Part shown: positions 1 to 8,315 of the stretch, one piece after another | Layout of the letters: the number at the start of each line of letters is the position of its first letter | Numbering within the stretch: the stretch's first letter is position 1 | Source of the DNA: an uncultured Clostridia bacterium | GTDB lineage: Bacteria; Bacillota; Clostridia; Oscillospirales; Ruminococcaceae | Assembly (NCBI GenBank): GCA_947383835.1 | Contig: CANDEV010000006.1 | Location: forward strand, 62,001-126,000 | Direction of reading: 5' to 3' | Length of the DNA stretch: 64,000 nucleotides | Made by a program: the position numbers and the translations under genes | Notes under the pieces: generated by a model | The model's database searches: none | What the model was told of the DNA's origin: nothing | What the model saw: the letters and a program-made list of their open reading frames with translations, nothing else

Positions 1-14
1 AAAATCGTATTCAA
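1..14 (-). CDS. atpA: V-type ATPase subunit A, first codons only
   Basis: A perfect AGGAGG (plus positions 23-28) lies 8 nt before a TTG codon read on the minus strand, and the four codons visible before the window edge read Met-Asn-Thr-Ile. Catalytic A subunits of V-type ATPases often begin this way, and the A gene usually follows subunit E or F in Firmicute operons. Only about five codons are inside the window, so the call rests mostly on operon position. Confidence 0.5.
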
Positions 15-47
15 GGCTATACCTCCTATGACAGACCTCCGCCTGTA

Positions 48-635
48 TTATTGGGAAAAAGCATTGCTGTTTGCAAAGGAACGTTTTTGCTCCTCAACAG
101 CCAAATCAAATGTTTTGTCTGATATAGTCCCCTTTTCCCTGTTGTAAACCGAAAGACCGCCGAGTCTTATTTTTTCATCGGGGGAAAAGGTAACGTTATC
201 CGAACGTATCGCCTTTTTCAATGTATCTGCATATTTCATATCATCAGGCGCAAGAAAAATCTCCGCACCGTCGGAAACGTGCATCAAAATCAGATTTTTA
301 ACAAGCATATCCACATATTTGGGGTCGCTGCGATATTCGGCAAGACGCTTTTCAACCACTTCAAAAATCTGTTCGGTAAGCTCCTCGCGATGCTGAAGAA
401 CAGTTTTTTTCATGTTGAGCTCAGCCTTGGAAATATCTCTTACATAGCGGCTGCCTGTTTTCTTTACTCCGACATCTATGTGTCTTGCGGCAGTCTCATT
501 TGATTCACGCTTTGCTTCGGCAAGAATGTTTTTTCTTTCTTTCTCGGCTTCCGCAAGCATATCATTGACCTTTACATCAATTTCATCATTAACTGCGTCT
601 ATAAATTTTTGCAGCTTTTCATTATTCATATCCAT
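48..635 (-). CDS. atpE: V-type ATPase subunit E (peripheral stalk)
   Basis: This 195-residue protein is one half of the peripheral stalk that stops the catalytic A3B3 head rotating against the membrane sector. Residues 1 to about 90 are charged and helical (Glu, Lys, Ala-rich, typical of the stalk coiled coil); the C-terminal half is the mixed alpha/beta domain that binds the head, with the family-like LGGLSV stretch near residue 157. The start is an ATG 8 nt after GGAG. It lies 22 nt downstream of subunit F and ends 33 nt before the presumed A start, so it is co-transcribed with the rest. Length is normal for the family. Confidence 0.88.
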   Translation of the reverse strand: MDMNNEKLQKFIDAVNDEIDVKVNDMLAEAEKERKNILAEAKRESNETAARHIDVGVKKTGSRYVRDISKAELNMKKTVLQHREELTEQIFEVVEKRLAEYRSDPKYVDMLVKNLILMHVSDGAEIFLAPDDMKYADTLKKAIRSDNVTFSPDEKIRLGGLSVYNREKGTISDKTFDLAVEEQKRSFANSNAFSQ

Positions 636-657
636 AAAAATATCTCCTTTAAAGCCA

Positions 658-966
658 TTAAAGCTTCAATCCGATCGCGGATTCAATATATCTTGAAATA
701 TTTTCCGTAATGTTGGACGTAGCGTGACGATCGGGAATTTCCACGATCAGCGGCTGCTTGCGGTTAAGCTTGTAATCATATACAAGCTCCTCGCAAAGCT
801 TAACAAGCTTCTCGGTCATAAGAATGACCGCAATATCCTTATCCTCCATTGCCGCTGTAAGTTCATCGCGAACTTCATTTGGTTCGTGTACAACAACTCC
901 CTCAATACCCGCAAGACGCATACCTACCTGCGTATCAACATTGTCGCTTATCAAATAAAAGCGCAT
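658..966 (-). CDS. atpF: V-type ATPase subunit F (central stalk)
   Basis: A 102-residue subunit of the rotating central shaft, which couples ATP hydrolysis to ion movement. It begins MRFYLISDN, then shows the Rossmann-like pattern of family F with a conserved GMRLAGIEGV segment near residues 15-25 and AVILMTEKL in the middle. The C-terminal tail, after a PLIVEIP strand, is the flexible helix that contacts the head. Its ATG follows GGAGG by 5 nt. It sits between K and E, the usual order in clostridial operons. Confidence 0.88.
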   Translation of the reverse strand: MRFYLISDNVDTQVGMRLAGIEGVVVHEPNEVRDELTAAMEDKDIAVILMTEKLVKLCEELVYDYKLNRKQPLIVEIPDRHATSNITENISRYIESAIGLKL

Positions 967-978
967 AACAGCCTCCGA

Positions 979-1437
979 TTAAACAAACAGCATACACAAA
1001 GCTACGATAAATCCGTAAAGCGCACAAGCCTCGCCCAAAGCTACGAAAATCAAAGCCTTTGAAAAGGATTTTGGATCCTCGCTTATAGCGCCTATAGCAG
1101 CAGGAGCAGCAGAAGCAATTGCAAGACCGCCTCCGATAGCGCCGAGACCTACGGCAAGCGCTGAAGCGATGTACATAAGTCCGTCATTACCGCCGTTGTC
1201 CTCATCAGCTTCCTCAGAAGCCGCTGCCGGTGTATCGGTATTTACTTGATTTTCGGCATAAGCGTTAAGTCCGAAAGGCAGAGCCGCGCAGATAGCCATT
1301 ACTCCGAAAAATGCACAGAAGTTTGCCAAAAAAGCTTTTTTTACCGAGCTTCCGCTTTTACGCTTTTTAAGCGCAACAATTATCGGAAGTAAAAGAAGTC
1401 CTAAAACAACAGCGGGAATGAAAAAATAAATCAACAT
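979..1437 (-). CDS. atpK: V-type ATPase subunit K (membrane rotor proteolipid)
   Basis: The rotor ring subunit that carries the ion through the membrane. The start was placed at the ATG 8 nt after GGAGG; an upstream in-frame TTG overlaps that ribosome site. The 152-residue product has an N-terminal membrane helix, a basic KKRKSG loop, a second helix, an acidic Glu/Asp-rich linker (about residues 70-90), and then the true proteolipid hairpin. The ion-binding glutamate is in the last helix (ALGEACALYG). The residues after it are Ala-Cys rather than the Ser/Thr often seen in sodium-binding rings, and no Gln is seen in the partner helix, so a proton-type site is possible. Only one of the two hairpins carries a carboxylate. 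Confidence 0.85.
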   Translation of the reverse strand: MLIYFFIPAVVLGLLLLPIIVALKKRKSGSSVKKAFLANFCAFFGVMAICAALPFGLNAYAENQVNTDTPAAASEEADEDNGGNDGLMYIASALAVGLGAIGGGLAIASAAPAAIGAISEDPKSFSKALIFVALGEACALYGFIVALCMLFV

Positions 1438-1456
1438 AATAAATTCCTCCAAAAAA

Positions 1457-3394
1457 TTATTCTATGGTTTCATCATAGTTTATTTTAACGGGAGAAAACG
1501 GCTTGCCGTCCCCCGAATAAAAACGTGAGAACAATTCGTAAAATTCCAGACGCATTGCCTGTATGCACACCAAAAGCGCCTCTATACCCATTACAAAAAC
1601 GTTGCCAAAAACTACCATAATGGGAGAAATGCCCGCTGACATACTTTTGGCAAGAGCCATTACAACAAGCATCATTGAGGCGTGTGAAATCGCAAATCCG
1701 CCTACACGAACAAACGAAAGAGAGTTCGACACATAGCTGAGCAAAAACTCGAATATCTCAAAGAAATTAGACGCAATAAAGTCTCCTACACCGCCCTCCA
1801 GCTCATATTTCTTTCCTTTTACAAGGCAGCCGAGAGGTTCTCTCATAAACATAACAATCAGCGGCAGAATTATAAGCAGCAGTACATACGCAACGCTGAA
1901 CACCTTTGCGCCCAGAAGCGTGCCAACCAGTCCGCCAAGTATAGAACTGTAGAAAACCAGTCCTGCAATGCCATTGTTGCTGAAAAGCGCATTTTCATAA
2001 TCCTTGTTTTTTATACCCGTGACAATATTTATTATTATTGAAACAATTATCAGCAATACGCCCAGTGCAATTGTCGCTACCAGTATAGGCGCAACATTTT
2101 TCATTACTTTCAGCGGCAGGAATGATATGCCAAGCTTCTCATAAACAGGATCAAGCAGCTCCTCATAACCGAATACGCTGCCGTAAATAAGCCCGAAAAA
2201 CGCTCCCGAAAGTCCTATTCTTGTAATGATAGGACCCATAGACCATTTCTTGAACTTACCCATAAGCGCACCGAACAATGCCAAAACCAATCCTTGCCCC
2301 AAATCGCCGAACATAATTCCGAACAGAAGCATATATGTCAATGCCACAAAAGACGTGGGATTTATGCCGTTGTATGACGGCAGACCGTACATATCCACAA
2401 ACATTGAGAACGGCTTTGAAAATTTTCCGTTTTTCAGCTTTATCGGCGGCTGGAGCTTTCCGTTTGCATCCGCCGGCTGCAATACCACCGAAACGGTATC
2501 AATACCTTCAAAAAGCTTTGTAAAGCTGTCCGCTTCGCTTTTAGGAATAAATCCGACAATATAAAACTTATCGTTTACAATAGCCGCCTTGTTCCTCAAA
2601 TCAAAGTTATCATGCTGTGACTTCAACCGTGAAAATATTTTACACAGCCTGTCCATTTCTGCGTTCAGGACTTCAGAATACTTGTTTTGACAATCCTCAA
2701 TGGTTTTCTTATCGTCATCTACCATTTTGTGAAGCTCGGCAGAAGCTTCTGTCGAGTCGCCGTGTACAAAATCCGGAATGTGAGTCCTTTCAAAATACAG
2801 ATCCTCGAAAATATCGTCTACCTCTTCTTGGTATGCTACAGGGACAAAATATAAGCCCCAGTAATATTCCTTTTCAACGCTGAAGTGCTTGAAATAGAAA
2901 GGTTTGTCGTCATAGTAGGAAAGCTTGTCAAAGCTGTCTGCCGGCAGCCGTCCCAAGCGTACCTTTATATGCTCGCATGAGAAGATCTGCTGGAAATCCG
3001 CAGGCATTCCCAAAAGGTGATCGACCTGATACATTGCCTGTTCATGAACAGAAAGCATCTCCTTTGATTTGTTTTCGGTCTCCTTAAGTTCGTTAAGCCT
3101 CTGACGTATTTTTCTGATATACTGTTCAAGCTTGTACAAGCTTTCTTCCTCAACCTCGCTGTAATCTGCGCTTATGAATTTCACTCCGGATTGAGCTGAA
3201 ATCTCACTTAACTGCTTAAGAAGTGGCGTATACGGATTATCCTCTTTAAGTGTAGTAAAGCCATTCTTTTTTCCCGCTATCTTTGAAGCCGATTCGATAT
3301 GAAAGCAGCCGCAATCGCTGAGTTTGATAAGGACTGTGTCCAGATCCTTTGTAAGTCCCGCAATGTTGACAAGCTCCATTTTTTCTATTGACAT
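1457..3394 (-). CDS. atpI: V-type ATPase subunit I (membrane stator, a-subunit)
   Basis: This 645-residue protein forms the ion half-channels against the K ring and anchors the peripheral stalks. The N-terminal half (about residues 1-320) is soluble and helical; the C-terminal half has about seven or eight membrane helices, beginning with the segment around LLFGIMFGDLGQGLVL. The conserved essential arginine region is visible as FVRVGGFAISHA near residue 560, with the family GDGKPFSP motif at the end. The ATG follows GAGGTGA. It is separated from subunits C and K by only 15 and 19 nt. Confidence 0.9.
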   Translation of the reverse strand: MSIEKMELVNIAGLTKDLDTVLIKLSDCGCFHIESASKIAGKKNGFTTLKEDNPYTPLLKQLSEISAQSGVKFISADYSEVEEESLYKLEQYIRKIRQRLNELKETENKSKEMLSVHEQAMYQVDHLLGMPADFQQIFSCEHIKVRLGRLPADSFDKLSYYDDKPFYFKHFSVEKEYYWGLYFVPVAYQEEVDDIFEDLYFERTHIPDFVHGDSTEASAELHKMVDDDKKTIEDCQNKYSEVLNAEMDRLCKIFSRLKSQHDNFDLRNKAAIVNDKFYIVGFIPKSEADSFTKLFEGIDTVSVVLQPADANGKLQPPIKLKNGKFSKPFSMFVDMYGLPSYNGINPTSFVALTYMLLFGIMFGDLGQGLVLALFGALMGKFKKWSMGPIITRIGLSGAFFGLIYGSVFGYEELLDPVYEKLGISFLPLKVMKNVAPILVATIALGVLLIIVSIIINIVTGIKNKDYENALFSNNGIAGLVFYSSILGGLVGTLLGAKVFSVAYVLLLIILPLIVMFMREPLGCLVKGKKYELEGGVGDFIASNFFEIFEFLLSYVSNSLSFVRVGGFAISHASMMLVVMALAKSMSAGISPIMVVFGNVFVMGIEALLVCIQAMRLEFYELFSRFYSGDGKPFSPVKINYDETIE

Positions 3395-3409
3395 TAAGCC
3401 GTCACCTCT

Positions 3410-4441
3410 TTACATAATAATAAGCGAAGCAATTTTACTTACCTCTATACCATAGCGTATGCCCTCAATAATACTTATTAGGTTCTGCACCTCTATCTCC
3501 AGCAGGAAAATAAATGAATATACGCTTAACGGAGCTGAAGCCGACCGCTTCAGCATAAGCTTTGCGTACTTGTGTCTCAGTCTTTGTGCGCTTTGTTCAA
3601 GAGAATTAATGTCATAGCCGTTTTCGGTCATCTGCTTTCCGTAATAGGTTCTGGAAAATTTTTTAATAAATTCCTCAGAATTAGGCGCACTGTAAATTTC
3701 CTTCTGCTTTGCCGCGGAAAGCCTTCCGTAAAACGGGAGCATATCCTTTTCAATTTCGGTCTCCGGCTCGTTAAAAAACGCAGTAAGCCGATACGCGTTT
3801 ATAATATTGATAAGATCGATATCCGTTTCAAGCAGATTGGTGAATTGCTGTACGTCCCTTTTTTTGAAATGCAGAGATGATTTGAGCCTTTCAATATAAT
3901 AAGACCTGAGCAGCGTTTCGCACTTTGTAACGTCCACCAGCCCCTCTCCGTTGGGGCGTATAGTTTTCAGAACATCATAATAAGGCGTTTTTTTAAGGAA
4001 AGCCAAAAGCTCGTTAAAATCGGTGATTTTGGCAAGTTCTATCAAGTCAAATGAGGTCAGATGATTGATGTAAATGGGAACGTCCGTTATAAGCTTTTGC
4101 GACTTAGCGTTTATAAAACGAATACACCGCAGTATCTCGTCGATCTCCGTCTGCAAAATTTTGTAGTTGTAAAACTCCTGCTTTGAAATATGTTCAAAGC
4201 CTGTGATCTTCATATACGTCTCAAAAACACTTCTCCTAAGCAGGTTTTCAAGCATTCCTCTGTGAATTGTGTTTGTGTCTATAGAAGAAAGCAATCCGCT
4301 GTAGTGAGTGTTCCTTTTAAGATATTCCGCCACCTCGGAAACGTTCTGCTTATTCATCATTTCTGTATAATCCTGCGGTTTTATGCGTTTTCCGTATATC
4401 GCCATGATTTTGGCAACAGTTGCATTGTAGTTCCTGAGCAC
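3410..4441 (-). CDS. atpC: V-type ATPase subunit C (d-type, rotor cap)
   Basis: A 343-residue all-helical subunit that caps the K ring and receives the central stalk. The family's three-helix-bundle repeats show as NYNATVAKIMAIYG at the N terminus and several YY(I/L)ERLK-like helices. The final helix carries the family-like EVQNLISIIEGIRYG pattern. The start codon is GTG, preceded by GGGGAG about 10 nt upstream; no better in-frame ATG is present. Operon position between H and I agrees with the call. Confidence 0.85.
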   Translation of the reverse strand: MLRNYNATVAKIMAIYGKRIKPQDYTEMMNKQNVSEVAEYLKRNTHYSGLLSSIDTNTIHRGMLENLLRRSVFETYMKITGFEHISKQEFYNYKILQTEIDEILRCIRFINAKSQKLITDVPIYINHLTSFDLIELAKITDFNELLAFLKKTPYYDVLKTIRPNGEGLVDVTKCETLLRSYYIERLKSSLHFKKRDVQQFTNLLETDIDLINIINAYRLTAFFNEPETEIEKDMLPFYGRLSAAKQKEIYSAPNSEEFIKKFSRTYYGKQMTENGYDINSLEQSAQRLRHKYAKLMLKRSASAPLSVYSFIFLLEIEVQNLISIIEGIRYGIEVSKIASLIIM

Positions 4442-4486
4442 GGTAAGGCTTCTCCCCTTTCCCGAAATATTAAATCATATCTGTTT

Positions 4487-4798
4487 TCATATATTGACAA
4501 TTGCGCTGAAGATCTCATCTTCCCACTTTTTTCGGCTCTTTTCAAAAACATTGTCAAGACGGCTGATCTCTTTTTTTGTGCTTTCCTCTATTTCGGCAAG
4601 CTTTTCTTCCGCTTTCTTTTTTTCTTCCATGCTCATTCTGTCAAGTCTTTCATCAGCCTCTTTTATCTTGTCCTTGATAAGCTTTTCCTGTTCAGCCTTA
4701 GCGTCGGCAATAAGCTGATTTTTCTTTTTCTCAGCCTCTTCAAGCCTTGCTTTGGCATTTTGCTCGATTTCAAGAATGCTTGCAATAATATTTTCCAT
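4487..4798 (-). CDS. atpH: V-type ATPase subunit H/G (peripheral stalk coiled coil)
   Basis: A 103-residue, almost wholly charged coiled-coil protein (runs such as LEEAEKKKNQLIADAKAEQE) that pairs with subunit E to build the peripheral stalk. Two start codons are possible: an ATG directly abutting AAAGGA (4810), too close for normal initiation, and the one chosen here 12 nt farther on. It is the first gene of the V-ATPase operon, which then continues with C, I, K, F and E. Low complexity means the family assignment depends on operon context. Confidence 0.78.
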   Translation of the reverse strand: MENIIASILEIEQNAKARLEEAEKKKNQLIADAKAEQEKLIKDKIKEADERLDRMSMEEKKKAEEKLAEIEESTKKEISRLDNVFEKSRKKWEDEIFSAIVNI

Positions 4799-4887
4799 AT
4801 TAAAAATCATTCCTTTCAGTGATCATATATGTTTGCAGACTTTAAAGAAGTTCCGTACAAAACACTGTATTTATCTTTACGCAGTAA

Positions 4888-4915
4888 CGTCTGTACCTTT
4901 TGAACAGTACAGACG
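4888..4915. repeat. 9-bp inverted repeat between UPF0210 gene and V-ATPase operon
   Basis: The arms CGTCTGTAC and GTACAGACG match perfectly around a 10-nt loop. It lies between the stop of the UPF0210 gene and the start of the V-ATPase operon, both on the minus strand. No U tract follows on either strand, so it is not a standard intrinsic terminator; it may be an operator or an RNA processing hairpin. Confidence 0.6.
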
Positions 4916-4934
4916 GCATTGCCTATAAGTTAAA

Positions 4935-6290
4935 TCAATTTTTAAGGCTGTGAAGAGGTGCCGGAATCTGACCGCCTCTGCTGATAAATTTAGACGGAGA
5001 ATAAGTATTTACCCTCATAACGGGACCCTTTCCGAAAAGACCTCCCCAGTCAAGAACGTCTCCTTCCTTCATACCGATAGCGGGGATAATTCTTACAGCA
5101 GTGGTTTTGCTGTTTACCATTCCTATAGCGGCTTCATCGGCAATTATTGCGGAAATAACGTCCTCCGTTGTGTCTCCTGGAATACATATCATATCAAGAC
5201 CCACGGAACATACCGCCGTCATGGCTTCAAGCTTTTCGATTGCGAGAGCACCGCATTCCGCCGCGGCAATCATTCCCGCGTCCTCGGAAACCGGAATAAA
5301 CGCGCCCGAAAGTCCGCCAATTCTGGAACAAGCCATTACCCCGCCCTTTTTCACCGCATCGTTAAGAAGAGCAAGCGCAGCAGTTGTTCCGCAAGCGCCG
5401 CATTTTTCAAGACCTATCTCTTCAAGGATATAGGCAACGCTGTCCCCCACCGCGGGAGTAGGCGCGAGAGAAAGATCAACGATTCCAAAGGGAACTCCCA
5501 ATCTTTCCGAAGCGGTAACACCCACAAGCTGACCAACGCGGGTGATCTTGTAGGATGTCTTCTTGATAACATCGGAAATTCCCGTAATATCAGCATCGGG
5601 ATATTTTCTCAAAGCAGAACGAACAACTCCTGGACCCGAAACACCTACGTTTATAATACAGTCAGGCTCTCCAACACCGTGGAAAGCTCCCGCCATAAAA
5701 GGATTATCCTCAACAGCGTTGCAGAATACAACAAGCTTAGCAGCTCCGAAGCACTGATTATCAACCGTCAGCTCTGCGCTTTTTTTGACAATATTGCCCA
5801 TAATTTTGCAGGCGTCAAGATTTATTCCAGTTTTTGTTGAACCGATATTTACCGAAGAGCAAACGCAGCTTGTGGACGCAAGCGCCTCAGGAATCGATTC
5901 GATAAGCCGTCTGTCACCCGCCGAAAAGCCCTTTTGAACAAGTGCGGAATAACCACCGATAAGATTTACACCGCAAGCTTTGGCAGCCTTTTCCATTGTA
6001 ATAGCAAACTTAATGGGGCTTGCATTACAGGCAGCGGAAACGATAGCTATAGGCGTAACAGAAAGCCTTTTGTTTATAATCGGGATACCGTATTCCTTTT
6101 CAATATCCTCGCCGACTCTGACAAGATTTTTTGCGCAGCGTGTTATTTTTTCATAAACTTTGTCACACGCCTTGTCAATATCGCTGTCAATGCAGTCAAG
6201 AAGCGAGATACCCATGGTAATTGTACGAATATCAAGACATTCGTCCTGTATCATACGGATAGTTTCAAGTATATCGTGAACGTTGATCAT
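4935..6290 (-). CDS. UPF0210 (DUF711) family protein
   Basis: A 451-residue cytosolic protein of the UPF0210/DUF711 family, whose biochemical role is not established. Family features include the N-terminal DILETIRMI segment, glycine-rich patches (CFGAAKLVVFCNAVEDNPFM region, GVGEPDCIINVGVSGPGVV region) and the C-terminal WGGLFGKGPVM motif. Length is normal. The ATG is preceded by AGGAG with an 8-nt gap. It is encoded 18 nt downstream of a small ACT-domain gene, the same pairing found widely in Firmicutes and archaea, which suggests that the ACT partner senses a small ligand, perhaps an amino acid, for this protein. That functional link is inference. Confidence 0.88.
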   Translation of the reverse strand: MINVHDILETIRMIQDECLDIRTITMGISLLDCIDSDIDKACDKVYEKITRCAKNLVRVGEDIEKEYGIPIINKRLSVTPIAIVSAACNASPIKFAITMEKAAKACGVNLIGGYSALVQKGFSAGDRRLIESIPEALASTSCVCSSVNIGSTKTGINLDACKIMGNIVKKSAELTVDNQCFGAAKLVVFCNAVEDNPFMAGAFHGVGEPDCIINVGVSGPGVVRSALRKYPDADITGISDVIKKTSYKITRVGQLVGVTASERLGVPFGIVDLSLAPTPAVGDSVAYILEEIGLEKCGACGTTAALALLNDAVKKGGVMACSRIGGLSGAFIPVSEDAGMIAAAECGALAIEKLEAMTAVCSVGLDMICIPGDTTEDVISAIIADEAAIGMVNSKTTAVRIIPAIGMKEGDVLDWGGLFGKGPVMRVNTYSPSKFISRGGQIPAPLHSLKN

Positions 6291-6308
6291 ATAAAATCTC
6301 CTAAGGCG

Positions 6309-6578
6309 TTAAATTTTGTGCATGGTATTGAAAATTTCTTCATGCATGGTATGAATGTTCAGACCAAGCTCTTCGCCGAGCTGCGTCATTCTTGTGACAA
6401 GCTCCGTAAAATCCTTGTTAAGTCTTGAAATATCCACCAGCATTATCATGGCGAACATATCCTGAAGAACGCTTTGTGTGACTTCAATAACATTAGCATT
6501 ATATTCCGTACATATGCCGCTTACTTTTGTAAGAATACCTACCGTATCCTTTCCTATTACCGTGACAACTGCTCTCAT
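6309..6578 (-). CDS. ACT domain protein (UPF0237 family)
   Basis: An 89-residue protein consisting of a single ACT fold: the first strand MRAVVTVIGKD, then the GILTKVSGICTEYNANVIEV signature in which Gly and Asn line the ligand pocket, and the strand DMFAMIMLVDIS. Stand-alone ACT proteins usually form dimers that bind amino acids or other small effectors. It lies directly upstream of the UPF0210 gene and is surely co-transcribed with it. It carries no enzymatic domain. Confidence 0.88.
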   Translation of the reverse strand: MRAVVTVIGKDTVGILTKVSGICTEYNANVIEVTQSVLQDMFAMIMLVDISRLNKDFTELVTRMTQLGEELGLNIHTMHEEIFNTMHKI

Positions 6579-6868
6579 TAATAATATCCATCCTTTCGGG
6601 AGATTTGCGTGAAAGCAAGCCTCCGCGGCACGAAAATTATGAAAAGAATAAAATTTCCGAAACTACCGCATATTAAATATGTATATTATAATATCACATC
6701 ATTGTAAATATTTAAAGATAAATTTTCAACAAATTTGCTCCCACATTTTCCAAAAAATATAGTATATTTTCAGTAATTATGTTGCAATCGTAAACAATTT
6801 TTTATTGAAATTGTACGTATTTTAGCAAAAATTATGTATTTAAATAAAATAATTACGTAAATTTAATA
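6579..6868. other. AT-rich intergenic region
   Basis: No ORF with a ribosome site was found here. The region lies between the ACT gene start and the stop of the YczE-like gene, both on the minus strand. It holds a TATAAT-like box reading left near 6690 that could serve the ACT-UPF0210 operon, but no matching -35 at the usual spacing could be assigned. Confidence 0.4.
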
Positions 6869-7561
6869 TTATCCCACAGCTCTATTGCTATTTAAAAATT
6901 TTGTAACAGGCTTAATCAAAAGCTTCGAAAAAAGCTTTACAACCCCACCTGTGCATAACGCAGCAATAACAGTTCCCTCGCGAGTTCCGACAATCCCGAA
7001 TGTTTTAAAATTAAAAAATATCATTGAAAGCGTTACTGATATAATTACGCAGCCTATGTCAAAGCAAATTTTTATACTGCCGAAATTCTTATGCAAAGTA
7101 TCCGAAACAGCCTTTACAAACGCTTCACCAGAGTTCATAATAACGTTTGCGATAACAGAAAGGGTTATTCCGAAGCCTAAAATAACTGTTCCGACTAATA
7201 CGCAAAGCAGTCTCACAGAATAGACGTCGGTGGGAATAAACGAAGCGCACCATACTCCGAAATCGGTGAACCAGCCAAATAAAAACGATACGGGAATTTG
7301 AAGCAGTTGAATTGGTTTGAAATTTTTTCGCAAAATTAATATCTGTCCAACGATCAATACACAGTTCCAAACAATAAGCCAATTGCCTAAGGAAAAAAAG
7401 CTGAATTTTTCCGCAATAACGTTTGCTACCGAGGAGATCGGCGATACGCCAAGGTCTCCCTTCTTGGTTACAGCAACACCCACAGCAGAAAAAAACAAGC
7501 CTGCCGCAAGCAGAATATATCTTTTAAGCAGCTCTGCTCTATTCAGTTTTATCGTTTCCAT
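6869..7561 (-). CDS. YczE/YitT-like integral membrane protein
   Basis: A 230-residue protein with about five to six hydrophobic helices and the motif GDLGVSPISSVANV near residue 33, seen in the YczE/YyaS/YitT group of membrane proteins of unknown function. The start was set at the ATG 9 nt after GGAGG; a second ATG three codons upstream overlaps the spacer. It follows the MarR gene by 33 nt and so is likely its co-transcribed target. An export role is a common guess for such pairs, but nothing in the sequence proves it. Confidence 0.75.
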   Translation of the reverse strand: METIKLNRAELLKRYILLAAGLFFSAVGVAVTKKGDLGVSPISSVANVIAEKFSFFSLGNWLIVWNCVLIVGQILILRKNFKPIQLLQIPVSFLFGWFTDFGVWCASFIPTDVYSVRLLCVLVGTVILGFGITLSVIANVIMNSGEAFVKAVSDTLHKNFGSIKICFDIGCVIISVTLSMIFFNFKTFGIVGTREGTVIAALCTGGVVKLFSKLLIKPVTKFLNSNRAVG

Positions 7562-7594
7562 AAATATCAACCTCCATAAAAATTTAATGTTCAG

Positions 7595-8017
7595 TTATTG
7601 ATCGCAGCATATGTTTCTGTACATTTCTGAAAGAAGTTTTATAAGCAATTTCTTTTCGTCGCTTGTAAAGCCCTTCATTGCCGCATTCTCAATATTTTCA
7701 AATTCAAAAGCTATGCGCTTGGAAAGTTCCGTGCCCTTCTCTGTCAAAAAGACGTGCAGCGACCGTCTGTTGCCGCCCTGCATTTTCCGAGTTATCAGCC
7801 CCTTTTTCTCCATACCGTTCAAAATTGAAGTAAGCGAAGCCTGCTCAATATGGCAGGAAGCGGCAATTTCCTTTTGTACAGCACCGTCATGATTTTTGAG
7901 GTAGTCAAGCACCTTTGGCTGTCCCAAAGACATATTTGTATCCTTTATGCTGGCAAAAAGCTTTTTCTGAAATAAAAAATGATCTGCCATAATAAGGTAG
8001 TGCAGTGTTTCTTCCAT
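7595..8017 (-). CDS. MarR-family transcriptional regulator
   Basis: A 140-residue winged-helix repressor. The recognition region reads VQKEIAASCHIEQASLTSILN (about residues 47-67), followed by the wing with the family signature GLITRKMQGGNRRSLHVFLT. Flanking N- and C-terminal helices supply the dimer interface. It heads a two-gene operon with the YczE-like membrane gene and its promoter contains a 15-bp palindrome between -35 and -10, which fits autorepression relieved by a small aromatic or drug-like ligand. The ligand is unknown. Confidence 0.87.
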   Translation of the reverse strand: MEETLHYLIMADHFLFQKKLFASIKDTNMSLGQPKVLDYLKNHDGAVQKEIAASCHIEQASLTSILNGMEKKGLITRKMQGGNRRSLHVFLTEKGTELSKRIAFEFENIENAAMKGFTSDEKKLLIKLLSEMYRNICCDQ

Positions 8018-8033
8018 TGGACGTCCCCCTTTT

Positions 8034-8061
8034 ATTATAATTCTAATAATTAGAAATCTAA
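8034..8061 (-). promoter_or_regulatory. marR-operon promoter with palindromic operator
   Basis: Read on the minus strand, TTAGAT (8056-8061) and TATAAT (8034-8039) are separated by 16 nt. The palindrome TTCTAATAATTAGAA (8041-8055) lies inside that spacer, leaving one base of it uncovered. A repressor bound here would block RNA polymerase directly, as in many MarR-autoregulated genes. Binding by this MarR protein is inferred from position. Confidence 0.6.
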
Positions 8062-8272
8062 TTATATTTTAATACCGTTTGACAGATCAGTCAATGGTAA
8101 AAATGCACAAAAATATATACTTATATAATCAAAAAAATTTATAATATTAATTACAGAATAAGATTAATTATTTTTTACTATAATATGCAAATACGTAAAA
8201 TAAAGTTTTAGTGTAATTGACGAATTTTTGCTGCAATTGCAAAAAAATATTTTTCTTATGAAGAAAATGTGG

Positions 8273-8278
8273 TATAAT
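8273..8278 (+). promoter_or_regulatory. Extended -10 element upstream of PHP gene
   Basis: TATAAT preceded by TGG gives an extended -10, 37 nt before the PHP start codon. No good -35 is visible at 17 nt, which is tolerated by extended -10 promoters. Confidence 0.45.
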
Positions 8279-8315
8279 TATATTTGTATATTCAATGCGA
8301 AAGGAAGTTTCAAAA

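Noticed and set aside
4190..4822. Long plus-strand ORF of 210 codons opposite V-ATPase subunits C and H
   Set aside because: It is the complement of coding sequence of two well-supported subunits and has Phe/Leu-rich shadow composition with no ribosome site.
4888..4915. Intrinsic terminator before the V-ATPase operon
   Set aside because: The stem is perfect, but no T run follows on either strand.
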